Positions 24,211 through 36,151 of a DNA stretch of 64,000 bases are shown here, piece after piece. Every line of letters starts with the position of its first letter. The stretch's first letter is position 1. The notes beneath the pieces are model-generated. The model was not told the DNA's origin. It searched no databases and was given only the letters and a program-made list of their open reading frames with translations. Made by a program: the position numbers and the translations under genes. Origin of the DNA: Symsagittifera roscoffensis (taxonomy: Eukaryota > Xenacoelomorpha > Acoela > Convolutidae); the NCBI RefSeq assembly GCF_963678635.1, contig NC_087070.1:31785704-31849703 (forward strand), given 5' to 3'.

Positions 24211-24594
24211 ATTAGTCCTTGGAGGCTAATTCTATGGCATCAAATATAAAACAGAACTTGGCGCCAAAATCTTTCGGATCCTTTTGGAGTGCGCCACTGT
24301 TGTAGGGTCGCCAGTGCTTTCATCAGAGTAGTGTTGCGAGTAATCACATGCTTAGAAAATTGAATTTGATAGTGCCTGTATAAGGATGCGCTTGCTGAAC
24401 TTCCTGGTCGTTAAGGGTGCTGGAAGAGCTAATGGTTGTGAGGTTGCTAATTCTGTTGATGTCGGGGCTCTTGATGAGGTTCCTAACTAATCTAAGGGCG
24501 GTGTCGATCTGTTCTGATGGTTTATAACACTAAAAGGTGAGTATTCAGGTAGCATTGTTTCTGAAAAGAGAAACTTGACCAGGTTCTTTGTTGG
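24211..24594. other. left flank of the Polinton
   Basis: No gene. The sequence ends in TTCTTTGTT just before the terminal inverted repeat. No clear 6 bp match to the right flank was found. Confidence 0.4.
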
Positions 24595-24790
24595 TGGTTG
24601 GAGACCCCCATGTATTAAGATAGGGAATAGAGTATCCGGTCTCCAAGCTATGTATTAAGATAGGGAATAGATTTCCAATGTATTAAGATAGGGAATAGGT
24701 TTCCGATGGTAAGTTTCAGAAAAACTTTTGGCGCCCGAATTTTTTGAGCTCGATTTTGCCGATACTTGCGTTTCTTAGCTAACTTCTACG
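24595..24790. repeat. left terminal inverted repeat (outer part)
   Basis: It begins GGTTGGAGACCCCCATGTAT, then TATTAAGATAGGGAATAG three times, then GGTAAGTTTCAG and a GGCGCCCGAATTTTTTGAGC block. The reverse complement of 46172-46583 has the same order. The tip also contains an inverted pair, TTGGAGACC at the end and GGTCTCCAA about 37 bp inward, able to form a small hairpin. The TATTAAGATAGGGAATAG copies are candidates for integrase binding sites by analogy with other transposons; this is inference. Confidence 0.85.
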
Positions 24791-27700
24791 ATTTGTGATA
24801 TGTAAGGACTATCATGTCTTACAAAAATTCGGTATGGTAAGTTTCAGAAGGTAAGTTTCATAAAATTTTTTTAATTTTTTTTTAAAGTTTTACTTGCAAA
24901 TACATTTTTATCTTGAAAAAACAATTTTTTATTAAAAATTGAAAATTTTTTTTTGGATGGTAAGTTTCAGATGGTAAGTTTCGACGAAAATTAAGTTTCA
25001 ATTTAGAGTATGGGATCCTAAACTACAATATCACGGAATATTTTTTTCTCGAAAGAATCTTAAATTCTTAAATTCTTATTTCATGTTATTTATTTTCCCT
25101 CAGGTTATCTGGGGAAAATTGTCAAGAGGGGATTATCTTAGGGAATAGATTTCCAATGTATTAAGATAGGGAATAGGTTTCAGATGGTAAGTTTCAGAAA
25201 AATGTTTGGCGCCCGAATTTTTTGAGCTCGACTTTGCCGATACTTGCGTTTCTCAGCTAACTTCTACGATTTGTGATATGTAAGGAGTATCATGTCATAC
25301 AAAAATTCGGTATGGTAAGTTTCAGAAGGTAAGTTTCAGAAAATTTTTTTAATTTTTTTTCAAAGTTTTACTTGCAAATACATTTTTATCTTGAAAAAAC
25401 AATTTTTTATTAAAAATTGAAAATTTTTTTTTTTGGATGGTAAGTTTCAGATGGTAAGTTTCGACGAAAATTAAGTTTCAATTTAGAGTATGGGATCATA
25501 AACTAATATATCACGGAATATTTTTTTCTCGAAAGAATCTTAAATTCTTAAATTCTTATTTCATGTTATTTATTTTCCCTCAGGTTATCTGGGGAAAATT
25601 GTCAAGAGGGAATTATCTTAGGGAATAGATTTCCAATGTATTAAGATAGGGAATAGGTTTCAGATGGTAAGTTTGAGAAAAATGTTTGGCGCCCGAATTT
25701 TTTGAGCTCGACTTTGCCAATACTTGCGTTTCTTAGCTAACTTCTACGATTTGTGATATGTATGGAGTATCATGTCTTACAAAAATTCGGTATGGTAAGT
25801 TTCAGAAGGTTAGTTTCAGAAAATTTTTTAAAATTTTTTTAAAAGTTTTACTTGCAAATACATTTTTATCTTGAAAAAACAATTTTTTATTAAAAATTGA
25901 AAAAAAAAAATTTGGATGGTAAGTTTCAGATGGTAAGTTTTGACGAAAATTAAGTTTCGATTTAGAGTATGGGATCATAAACTAATATATCACGGAATAT
26001 TTTTTTTCTCGAAAGAATCTTAAATTCTTATTTCATGTTATTTATTTTCCCTCAGGTTATCTGGGGAAAATTGTCAAGAGGGGATTATCTTAGGGAATAG
26101 ATTTCCAATGTATTAAGATAGGGAATAGGTTTCAGATGGTAAGTTTCAGAAAAATTTTTGGCGCCCGAATTTTTTGAGCTCGATTTTGCCGATACTTGCG
26201 TTTCTTAGCTAACTTCTACGATTTGTGATATGTAAGGACTATCATGTCTTACAAAAATTCGGTATGGTAAGTTTCAGAAGGTTAGTTTCAGAAAATTTTT
26301 TTAATTTTTTTTTAAAGTTTTACTTGCAAATACATTTTTATCTTGAAAAAACAGTTTTTTATTAAAAATTGAAAATTTTTTTTTGGATGGTAAGTTTCAG
26401 ATGGTAAGTTTCGACGAAAATTAAGTTTCAATTTAGAGTATGGGATCATAAACTAATATATCACGGAATATTTTTTTCTCGAAAGAATCTTAAATTCTTA
26501 AATTTTTATTTCATGTTATTTATTTTCCCTCAGGTTATCTGGGGAAAATTGTCAAGAGGGGATTATCTTAGGGAATAGATTTCCAATGTATTAAGATAGG
26601 GAATAGGTTTCAGATGGTAAGTTTGAGAAAAATGTTTGGCGCCCGAATTTTTTGAGCTCGACTTTGACGATACTTGCGTTTCTTAGCTAACTTCTACGAT
26701 TTGTGATATGTATGGAGTATCATGTCTTACAAAAATTCGGTATGGTAAGTTTCAGAAGGTTAGTTTCAGAAAATTTTCTAAAATTTTTTTTAAGTTTTAC
26801 TTGCAAATACATTTTTATCTTGAAAAAACAATTTTTTATTAAAAATTGAAGAAAAAAAAATTTGGATGGTAAGTTTCAGATGGTAAGTTTTGACGAAAAT
26901 TAAGTTTCGATTTAGAGTATGGGATCATAAACTAATATATCACGGAATATTTTTTTTCTCGAAAGAATCTTAAATTCTTATTTCATGTTATTTATTTTCC
27001 CACAGGTTATCTGGGGAAAATTGTCAAGATGGGATTATCTTAGGGAATAGATTTCCAATGTATTAAGATAGGGAATAGGTTTCAGATGGTAAGTTTGAGA
27101 AAAATGTTTGGCGCCCGAATTTTTTGAGCTCGAATTTGCCGATACTTGCGTTTCTTAGCTAACTTCTACGATTTGTGATATGTAAGGAGTATCATGTCTT
27201 ACAAAAATTCGGTATGGTAAGTTTCAGAAGGTAAGTTTCAGAAAAATTTTTTAATTTTTTTTAAAGTTTTACTTGCAAATACATTTTTATCTTGAAAAAA
27301 CAATTTTTTATTAAAAATTGAAAATTTTTTTTTTTGGATGGTAAGTTTCAGATGGTAAGTTTCGACGAAAATTAAGTTTCAATTTAGAGTATGGGATCAT
27401 AAACTAATATATCACGGAATATTTTTTTCTCGAAAGAATCTTAAATTCCTATTTCATGTTATTTATTTTCCCTCAGGTTATCTGGGGAAAATTGTCAAGA
27501 GGGAATTATCTTAGGGAATAGATTTCCAATGTATTAAGATAGGGAATAGGTTTCAGATGGTAAGTTTGAGAAAAATGTTTGGCGCCCGAATTTTTTGAGC
27601 TCGACTTTGCCGATACTTGCGTTTCTTAGCTAACTTCTACGATTTGTGATAAGTATGGAGTATCATGTCTTACAAAAATTCGGTATGGTAAGTTTCAGAA

Positions 27701-30700
27701 GGTTAGTTTCAGAAAATTTTTTAAATTTTTTTTAAAGTTTTACTTGCAAATACATTTTTATCTTGAAAAAACAATTTTTTATTAAAAATTGAAATTTTTT
27801 TTTTTGGATGGTAAGTTTCAGATGGTAAGTTTCGACGAAAATTAAGTTTCAATTTAGAGTATGGGATCATAAACTAATATATCACGGAATATTTTTTTCT
27901 CGAAAGAATCTTAAATTCTTAAATTCCTATTTCATGTTATTTATTTTCCCTCAGGTTATCTGGGGAAAATTGTCAAGAGGGAATTATCTTAGGGAATAGA
28001 TTTCCAATGTATTAAGATAGGGAATAGGTTTCAGATGGTAAGTTTGAGAAAAATGTTTGGCGCCCGAATTTTTTGAGCTCGACTTTGACGATACTTGCGT
28101 TTCTTAGCTAACTTCTACGATTTGTGATATGTATGGAGTATCATGTCTTACAAAAATTCGGTATGGTAAGTTTCAGAAGGTTAGTTTCAGAAAATTTTCT
28201 AAAATTTTTTTTTAAGTTTTTTTTGCAAATACATTTTTATCTTGAAAAAACAATTTTTTATTAAAAATTGAAAAAAAAAATTTTGGATGGTAAGTTTCAG
28301 ATGGTAGTTTTGACGAAAATTAAGTTTCGATTTAGAGTATGGGATCATAAACTAATATATCACGGAATATTTTTTTTCTCGAAAGAATCTTAAATTCTTA
28401 TTTCATGTTATTTATTTTCCCTCAGGTTATCTGGGGAAAATTGTCAAGAGGGGATTATCTTAGGGAATAGATTTCCAATGTATTAAGATAGGGAATAGGT
28501 TTCAGATGGTAAGTTTCAGAAAAATTTTTGGCGCCCGAATTTTTTGAGCTCGATTTTGCCGATACTTGCGTTTCTTAGCTAACTTCTACGATTTGTGATA
28601 TGTAAGGACTATCATGTCTTACAAAAATTCGGTATGGTAAGTTTCAGAAGGTTAGTTTCAGAAAATTTTTTTAATTTTTTTTTAAAGTTTTACTTGCAAA
28701 TACATTTTTATCTTGAAAAAACAGTTTTTTATTAAAAATTGAAAATTTTTTTTTGGATGGTAAGTTTCAGATGGTAAGTTTCGACGAAAATTAAGTTTCA
28801 ATTTAGAGTATGGGATCATAAACTAATATATCACGGAATATTTTTTTCTCGAAAGAATCTTAAATTCTTAAATTTTTATTTCATGTTATTTATTTTCCCT
28901 CAGGTTATCTGGGGAAAATTGTCAAGAGGGGATTATCTTAGGGAATAGATTTCCAATGTATTAAGATAGGGAATAGGTTTCAGATGGTAAGTTTGAGAAA
29001 AATGTTTGGCGCCCGAATTTTTTGAGCTCGACTTTGACGATACTTGCGTTTCTTAGCTAACTTCTACGATTTGTGATATGTATGGAGTATCATGTCTTAC
29101 AAAAATTCGGTATGGTAAGTTTCAGAAGGTTAGTTTCAGAAAATTTTCTAAAATTTTTTTTTAAGTTTTACTTGCAAATACATTTTTATCTTGAAAAAAC
29201 AATTTTTTATTAAAAATTGAAAAAAAAAATTTTGGATGGTAAGTTTCAGATGGTAAGTTTTGACGAAAATTAAGTTTCGATTTAGAGTATGGGATCATAA
29301 ACTAATATATCACGGAATATTTTTTTTCTCGAAAGAATCTTAAATTCTTATTTCATGTTATTTATTTTCCCACAGGTTATCTGGGGAAAATTGTCAAGAG
29401 GGGATTATCTTAGGGAATAGATTTCCAATGTATTAAGATAGGGAATAGGTTTCAGATGGTAAGTTTGAGAAAAATGTTTGGCGCCCGAATTTTTTGAGCT
29501 CGACTTTGCCGATACTTGCGTTTCTTAGCTAACTTCTACGATTTGTGATATGTAAGGAGTATCATGTCTTACAAAAATTCGGTATGGTAAGTTTCAGAAG
29601 GTAAGTTTCAGAAAATTTTTTTAATTTTTTTTAAAGTTTTACTTGCAAATACATTTTTATCTTGAAAAAACAATTTTTTATTAAAAATTGAAAATTTTTT
29701 TTTTTGGATGGTAAGTTTCAGATGGTAAGTTTCGACGAAAATTAAGTTTCAATTTAGAGTATGGGATCATAAACTAATATATCACGGAATATTTTTTTCT
29801 CGAAAGAATCTTAAATTCTTAAATTCCTATTTCATGTTATTTATTTTCCCTCAGGTTATCTGGGGAAAATTGTCAAGAGGGAATTATCTTAGGGAATAGA
29901 TTTCCAATGTATTAAGATAGGGAATAGGTTTCAGATGGTAAGTTTGAGAAAAATGTTTGGCGCCCGAGTTTTTTGAGCTCGACTTTGCCGATACTTGCGT
30001 TTCTTAGCTAACTTCTACGATTTGTGATATGTATGGAGTATCATGTCTTACAAAAATTCGGTATGGTAAGTTTCAGAAGGTTAGTTTCAGAAAATTTTTT
30101 AAATTTTTTTTAAAGTTTTACTTGCAAATACATTTTTATCTTGAAAAAACAATTTTTTATTAAAAATTGAAAATTTTTTTTTTTGGATGGTAAGTTTCAG
30201 ATGGTAAGTTTCGACGAAAATTAAGTTTCAATTTAGAGTATGGGATCAAAAACTAATATATCACGGAATATTTTTTTCTCGAAAGAATCTTAAATTCTTA
30301 AATTCCTATTTCATGTTATTTATTTTCCCTCAGGTTATCTGGGGAAAATTGTCAAGAGGGAATTATCTTAGGGAATAGATTTCCAATGTATTAAGATAGG
30401 GAATAGGTTTCAGATGGTAAGTTTGAGAAAAATGTTTGGCGCCCGAATTTTTTGAGCTCGACTTTGACGATACTTGCGTTTCTTAGCTAACTTCTACGAT
30501 TTGTGATATGTATGGAGTATCATGTCTTACAAAAATTCGGTATGGTAAGTTTCAGAAGGTTAGTTTCAGAAAATTTTTTAAATTTTTTTTTTAAGTTTTA
30601 CTTGCAAATACATTTTTATCTTGAAAAAACAATTTTTTATTAAAAATTGAAAAAAAATTTTTTTGGATGGTAAGTTTCAGATGGTAAGTTTCGATTTAGA

Positions 30701-30817
30701 GTATGGGATCATAAACTAATATATCACGGAATATTTTTTTTTCTCGAAAGAATCTTAAATTCTTATTTCATGTTAATTATTTTCCCTCAGGTTATCTGGG
30801 GAAAATAGTCAAGAGGG
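24653..30817. repeat. satellite of 13 ~475 bp units with 5-unit higher-order repeat
   Basis: Units begin near 24653, 25131, 25611, 26083, 26571, 27043, 27504, 27982, 28453, 28931, 29403, 29882 and 30361; spacing is 457-488 bp. Each runs from TAGGGAATAGATTTCC through GGCGCCCGAATTTTTTGAGC, TACTTGCGTTTCTTAGCTAA and TCACGGAATATTTTTTTCTC to CCCTCAGGTTATCTGGGGAA. Variant marks show that 26083-28452 and 28453-30817 are two copies of a five-unit block of ~2.37 kb: GATTTTGCC with GTAAGGACTATC in the first unit of each, CTTTGACGAT with CCCACAGG in the second, and so on. The unit is made of terminal-inverted-repeat sequence, so the array is an expansion inside the Polinton end. Confidence 0.95.
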
Positions 30818-31505
30818 GATTATCTTTGACAGGTTAGTTATTCCGCTCCACGGGATATCAGGGGAATCTTGACAGCTCCTCACGGTTGATTACTTTTATA
30901 TCCTACTTAATCTTTTTTCCATAGGTTTTCTGGAGAACGGATGACAGGTTCATTACACTTGTTAATTTTATGACTTATTTTATCTTTTTTCACATACTTA
31001 TCTCACTTATTTTTACCTCAACTGGTTTATTTATTCTGTCATATTTCTTGCTACGATTCATTTCAGTTCTCTTTTATCACTTTGTCTTTAATCTTTAAAA
31101 AATTCTTTGAAATTTCCAAATTTTCCAAAAAATTATCATCCAAATTTATCAATTGCTCTGCCACGGTAAAAGTTTCTACTGAGAAAAACATAGTATCATA
31201 TTTTTTTTGGTTCTGATATTTTTGTGTAATAATTTTTTCATCTTTCTCAGAGTAAACTTTTAAGAAAATTATACAATTTACTAGAAATTGATTACAATTT
31301 TCGTAAATTTATCTACTCTATCGTTAAATCTTTCAATTGGGGGACTACAACATCCATATTCCATCATCATTCTCCGTACTTCATCAAAGGGTTAGTTGCT
31401 AAGATGCTTTTCGTAAAAAGTTAAATTACAAAAATAATCAAACAATTCACTACATCGTATAGTAAAATTACTGCAAAAATTTACACTTACAAAAAAAATG
31501 CACTT
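30818..31505. other. AT-rich junction between satellite and first gene
   Basis: 30790-30960 has three diverging versions of the satellite end module (CAGGTTATCTGGGGAAAA, GGGATATCAGGGGAATCTTG and TAGGTTTTCTGGAGAACG), two of them after pyrimidine-rich AG ends. 30960-31505 is AT-rich and would be downstream of the protease gene. No gene seen. Confidence 0.5.
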
Positions 31506-31904
31506 TTACATGAAATAACTGATAAAATTCAAAACATACACTCCATGAACATTATTCAAGTTCTTTTGGAAGAATTTAAAAAGGAGAAACGCTGAATAAA
31601 TTGCTTAAAAACCACACAAATTATCAGTCTTTTGTAGCTTTCGAGGAACCATTCGTCGAAACTTTTTCGTCAAAAAGGGGTAAGTTGATCTCTTTCTTCC
31701 CAAAGAATCTGCAAAGTAGTAGCTTTTATTCATTCGAGCAATCATAATCCAGTGTTCTCCTCTATCATTGCTTGGGGCTGACTTAATAATTGCAAAAGAG
31801 TATTTTGTTAGTTGAGGTACTGTATCAGAAGGGTATGATCCCATGTACTTGAACCTGAGCTCTGGAATTCTTTTAATAATTTGCAAAAGAGAAAAATTAT
31901 CCAT
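31506..31904 (-). pseudogene. Polinton adenain-like cysteine protease, one stop
   Basis: In Polintons this C5-type protease is thought to mature the capsid proteins. The minus frame from the ATG at 31904 shows the catalytic His in GEHWIMIARM (residue 51), the acidic residue in YYFADSLGRK (Asp66), a Gln in RKLQKTD (91) and the nucleophile in NLCGF (Cys97), in the order seen in adenovirus protease. A TAA follows directly after CGF. The same frame then stays open for about 32 codons (AIYSAFLLFKFFQKNLNNVH and on) to a TAA at 31506, so the stop is a single nonsense change. It is the last gene of the minus-strand cluster, 370 bp from the capsid gene. Confidence 0.85.
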
Positions 31905-32274
31905 CTTTGCAATTGTAGGCTGATTTACAGCTAAAAAAGAAATTGATAGTTTGATAGTGTACTTTAGGTTAAAAAAAGGAAGAGTAATGACTTACACACA
32001 TTTAGGAATTGAATCAACAAAGTCCCATACACAAGCCTTATATAGTGGGCAAAGTTTATTGAATACTGTTTTACAGTCTAGGTTGAAGAAGTGTCTCGGG
32101 TTTTCAACTAAACAGCATTCCTTCTCTATTTTTTCTGGAGCTTGAGGTCTGAAGAAAAACAATATAGATAGTACAGAGATAATAACAAAGAAAGTCCCAA
32201 AAAAGTTACAATATTTTTATAGGAACCTGAAAACTCAAAAAAATTGAACATTTTTAGCGACTGTTCCGAATTTG
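31905..32274. other. spacer between capsid and protease genes
   Basis: AT-rich, no coding frame on minus. It would hold the protease promoter or leader. The plus frame at 31951-32145 has no protein character. Confidence 0.4.
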
Positions 32275-33536
32275 TCAATTTGAATATTTGATAGTTTTTC
32301 TCCCAAGACTATCGCTTCCGTTACTTGCTCCAAGGGAAATTGGAAAAAAAATTTCTAGTCTCAAGCTTTCTCCACTAAGTTCTGGATAATGCAAGTGTTC
32401 AGCGGCATCCTGTAGTGAAGTCAAGTCGAAAACTAGAATATAGTGATTTTGAAAATCTTCCATAGGAAGAGCTGGAAAATCTTCGTTAAACTGCATTGCT
32501 TTCATTGTTGTAACATAGGGTCGACAAGGAGAAGTTGTATCTAATGAAATAATCGCTCTTCCACCCAGAATAATTCTAAGCTCTCTCAAATGAAATTGTT
32601 GATAATTGAAAGGATTTTCATAAAAAGATCCCGCAACAGCCGAATTTGTATTCATTGCAACAGCTATCCTTCTGATTGGGGCATTATTGAAAACATTTTC
32701 CTGAATAAACTGGTTTTGACGAGATGGAATGATAAAGGTTCTTGCTATAGTTTCCATGTAACTGTAATGAGCAGGTTCCCTTTCCAGATTCCATTGCAAA
32801 TATTGATGATTAGGTTCAGCTACTAAAATTCTTCTTGTAAACAGTGAACAATCAACTATTTTCAGATTGACATTTGGATTATCAGATAACATGTAAAAAT
32901 TAGGTCTAGCTCGAATAAGTTTAATTCGAACTTTGGTATTTGGTAGTAACAGTTTTTCGCAAGTAAACAAATCAATGGCGAGCCTCCCATAGAGGCTCTA
33001 TCAATGAATGGATACATATCAAATGCTTCAGGATTTTCTTCAAAACTGTATACATGACAAGCAAGAATTCCTTTATTACTCACTGCTGACGAGTTGAATT
33101 CGTTCGATATCTGTGCCTTATGAGGATATAATCCATTGGCATTGTAAACCATTGTATTGTTAAAATAAACTTCACAGTTGGAGAATAGAGAATGTAGTAG
33201 ATTGTTTACATAAGTTAAGTAAGTTTGTGGTTCTTCATCTGAATCTTCCTCCGAATTTGCTTTATGTTCTGCTTTTTCTTTTTTGAAAGCATCAAACAAT
33301 CTTCCTTTGAATAGTTGAAGCTTTAAGCTAAGATGGGTATCACGCATATCCAAGTAGAGATTACGATCCGTTCTAAATTCAAACTCAATACTGTTTTCAT
33401 CCAGAGAAGTAATGGGGAATACTTATTGTGTGTAAGATGACATAATTGTTTCCAAAACTGGGACTTTATCAAAAATCTCCGAAGAAGAATTTGTAAACGC
33501 TCCGTACCGAAAATGACTACTTTGATTTACATTCAT
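32275..33536 (-). pseudogene. Polinton major capsid protein (double jelly roll)
   Basis: Start ATG 33536, end 32275, about 420 residues. Text such as FEFRTDRNLYLDMRDTHLSL, KLLLPNTKVRIKLIRARPNF and FHLRELRIILGGRAIISLDT matches the Polinton major capsid protein, which structural predictions place with double jelly-roll capsid proteins of adenovirus/PRD1-type viruses. A TAA interrupts the frame at 33423-33425, between YTQ and VFPITSLDE, and a frameshift near 32975 separates GSPLI from TCEKLLLPN. A central acidic insert (EEDSDEEPQ) is seen. Its ATG overlaps the stop of the upstream core-protein gene in an ATGA. In intact elements it would build the virion shell; this copy cannot. Confidence 0.88.
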
Positions 33537-33901
33537 TTTATCTTGTCAAAAATGTCTTTGCGAGAGCGACTGATTTTTGAACTACTCTTTCGAGCAATGG
33601 TTCTTCTTGTTCTACGCTTGGATTTCTTTTTTCCTCCTCCCAGCTGTTTTCGAACTGTTTTTGTTCCAACATCTTTTGCAAACGTTTTGAGTTTTTTTTG
33701 TCCACTGACAACTTCTCCAATCTCTGGAGCGGCAATTTCAAATAAATCTGCTCCGATTCTTTTTGCAGCTGGGACTATATATTTTTTAATGAAGGGAATT
33801 GCAGTTCTCCCAAGAATTTGTGCAAGAGCACCAAAACCTCTTCCACGCTGCCTTGCATGTCCACGAAAAATAGGAAAATTAGCTGAACTTTGAGCAACCA
33901 T
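33533..33901 (-). CDS. Polinton basic core-like protein, intact
   Basis: 122 residues from ATG 33901 to TGA 33533. The N-terminal part reads FPIFRGHARQRGRGFGALAQ, followed by a hydrophobic/basic segment (TAIPFIKKYIVPAAKRIGAD) and a very basic Lys/Arg/Ser tail (GGGKKKSKRRTRRTIARKSS). A small, basic, glycine-rich protein beside the capsid genes is conserved in Polintons. By its charge it may bind packaged DNA or the inner capsid, as adenovirus core proteins do; this is inference. It is one of the few genes here without a lesion. It starts 17 bp after the penton-like gene and its stop overlaps the capsid ATG. Confidence 0.75.
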   Translation of the reverse strand: MVAQSSANFPIFRGHARQRGRGFGALAQILGRTAIPFIKKYIVPAAKRIGADLFEIAAPEIGEVVSGQKKLKTFAKDVGTKTVRKQLGGGKKKSKRRTRRTIARKSSSKISRSRKDIFDKIK

Positions 33902-33918
33902 TTCGTATGAAGTATAAA

Positions 33919-34746
33919 TCAAAAATGATTATCCGAAATCTTGCGAAACAAGAGGACAACTCGTGTAATTCCTACGGACACAAAAGGAATTTTTTCACCT
34001 GTAGTATCCCTTAGTTCTATTTTTATGCTGTGGAAAGAGTTTTTTAATAATTTTTTAAATTGTAGATTTGTGAAGGATTGATAGTTCATGTACTGTCCTG
34101 TAGATATTATGTCTCCATTTTTTACTTTGGAAATGAAAGGAATACAACGCAGTAATGGAGTTTTTGTATCGCCTACTATATTATATTCTATAATATCACT
34201 ATAAATCATTAAGGAATGTATTCTTATAATGTCGTAAGAATACTGAGGATAATGTGGTCCTTTTCCTTTCATTATAACACCTGTCTGATTTTGTTCTAAA
34301 TCACAACCAAAAATGTGACTCAAATCAGCACTTTGAATTATAAACACTGATTGATCCTCAGGTAAATGAATGGCAACTTTTTGTGTAATTTTATCTGCTG
34401 ATATATAAATTCCGTTATATTCATATTTTTGTGCACCTATACGTTTTCGCACTTTGTCATTCATGGCTACAACTATATCAACAATACTTGGATACAATCC
34501 AGGTTCAACATGCATCGGTTGAATCTTTCTTTTTTCCTCAGGACTTTCTCGTCCATCTACGAAAGTAAACTTTCCCTCTGTAACGTTTTGGTACAAAGAA
34601 GGGTACGATATTTCTGAAATAGCAACCTCCCATTCTCCTTTTAGATGTATTTATTCCGGTAGAAAATTTGTAAAAGAACTAAGACTGTTATTCGGATAAC
34701 AATTAAAAGAAGCATTAGAAACTAGCTCAATAGTAAAAGAACCCAT
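33919..34746 (-). pseudogene. Polinton minor capsid (penton-like) protein, one stop
   Basis: The ATG at 34746 opens a frame (MGSFTIELVSNASFNCYPNN) that meets TAA at 34651-34653, just before IHLKGEWEVAISEISYPSLY. The frame then runs uninterrupted to 33919: VEPGLYPSIVDIVVAMNDKV, NGIYISADKITQKVAIHLPE, DIIRIHSLMIYSDIIEYNIV and a C-terminal VSVGITRVVLLFRKI. This order is that of the Polinton minor capsid protein, predicted single jelly roll, thought to form the capsid vertices. About 275 codons. A single nonsense codon is the only lesion. It lies 43 bp after the integrase gene and 17 bp before the core-protein gene. Confidence 0.85.
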
Positions 34747-34789
34747 GACAACTGATCGATAGAAACTCAATTTAAAAAATGACTTACCA

Positions 34790-35731
34790 CTAATCTGAAC
34801 ATTTTCTCAGCTCTTTTTCATAAAATTTTCCCAGAATTTCTTCTTTTTCGAGATCTTTGATGATGTATGTTGGAGGTTTTTTTGTAGATATTGCCGAAAT
34901 TTCAAAAATTTCATCTGTAAACTGTGGCTTGTATCCTTTCCGGAACGGAATATCATTTTTCAAAATTCTAACTCTATCACCAATTTTGAATTTTGGTTTA
35001 GTATATTTCTTGAATGATTTGTTATACAATATTGATAAAAAAATCACTGTTTTTCACATCTCTGGGAGATTTTCCAATTGATCGATTTTTGCGGCAGTTC
35101 AATGAAGAAACAAATTGCTGCAATTTGGGGATAAATTTTTCACCATGATCTTCAATGTAACAATATATTATATGTTTTAAAGATTGAATTGCTCTCTCTG
35201 CAAATGCAGCTTTGGTTTCACTCATTGTTGAGTAAACTTCAATGTCTTTCTCCTTGCAAAACTTTTTAAAAGTTCCCCCAAATTCTGTTCCTTTATCAAC
35301 CCAAAATTTTTCAGGAGTGTTTTTCGAGAAATCATTTTTCTAAAAGCTTGTAAAGTGTTTTTGGCATACTATTTTTTCATTGTTTGAACTCTGACAAATC
35401 TCGAAAAAATATCTACAGCAACTAATAAATACTTGACTCCATTGTTTTGACTAGCTAACTTGTCTACAAAAGCCAAGTCCATACACCAGATTTCATTGAT
35501 ATATTTAGAAAACGCTTGAAGTCTTCGGAAAGACCTGATTGGTGGACCAAATTTTGTATACGATGTCTTGGTTTGTAAAAACTTTTCTACTTTCTTTTTT
35601 GATAAACCACTCGCTTTACTCAAGTTTTGAATAGAACCGTACGCAGCTCTGCCCCTAGAAAACAATCTGTTTAGTCTTACCTTTTCAGATTTTGAAAGGG
35701 ATCCAAGTTCCTCTATCTTTTGCTTTGGCAT
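34790..35731 (-). pseudogene. Polinton retroviral-type integrase, broken
   Basis: The ATG at 35731 lies inside the end of the upstream gene. The protein reads helix-turn-helix-like N-terminus (IQNLSKASGLSKKKVEKFLQ), then the DDE core: first Asp in EIWCMDLAFVDKLASQNNGV, second in FWVDKGTEFGG, Glu in AFAERAIQSLKH about 33 residues later, all present. The C-terminus carries KFKIGDRVRILKNDIPFRKG and a chromodomain-like end (EEILGKFYEKEL). Lesions: TAG near 35369 after VQTMKK, a frameshift near 35340, and another in the A/T homopolymer at about 35038. Integrase joins the element ends to target DNA. The catalytic residues survive but the frame does not. Confidence 0.93.
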
Positions 35732-36095
35732 TCTTGTTAATAACAAGTTTAGGAGGAATATGTGTTGCTTCCAAAATAGTAAAGTAAATATCTGGAAAAT
35801 CGGTATTTTTTCGCTTTAGTGCACACACAAAGTCTACAATAGATTCTTTTGTATCTCGATTATCCAATATAATATTGTCTGACTGGCTGATTTTAATTCA
35901 AGGAGAATTCAAAATTAAATCAATAATATGCTTATTGTTGCTCGTTTTCAACCTCGCATTTACAGCACTGTAAACAGAATCAAAATTTTTTGGTACAATC
36001 TCCTCTTTTTCTTGCTTTTGTTCCAATTTTTGTTTTCTTGGAAGTGTACTTTGTGATTGATAAACTGAGTACGGAATTAAAACAAACTGTTCCAT
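35685..36095 (-). pseudogene. conserved Polinton protein of unknown function, one stop
   Basis: ATG 36095 to TGA 35685, 136 codons. It has a Lys/Gln/Glu-rich segment (LPRKQKLEQKQEKEEIVP), NARLKTSNNKHIIDLILNSP, an in-frame TGA at 35898-35900, then IKISQSDNIILDNRDTKESI, VDFVCALKRKNTDFPDIYFT and NKNAKAKDRGTWIPFKI. The position between ATPase and integrase and the sequence style match a conserved Polinton gene with no firm function. The last 47 bp overlap the integrase start in another frame. I do not assign a letter name. Confidence 0.7.
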
Positions 36096-36151
36096 ACTAT
36101 GTCAATCGTTTAATGACAAAAGGGGTGATGATAGATATCAATTGTAACACT

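Noticed and set aside
24653-30817. CRISPR array or rDNA spacer
   Set aside because: Units are contiguous 475 bp repeats without spacers, have no rRNA sequence, and match the terminal repeat of the Polinton.
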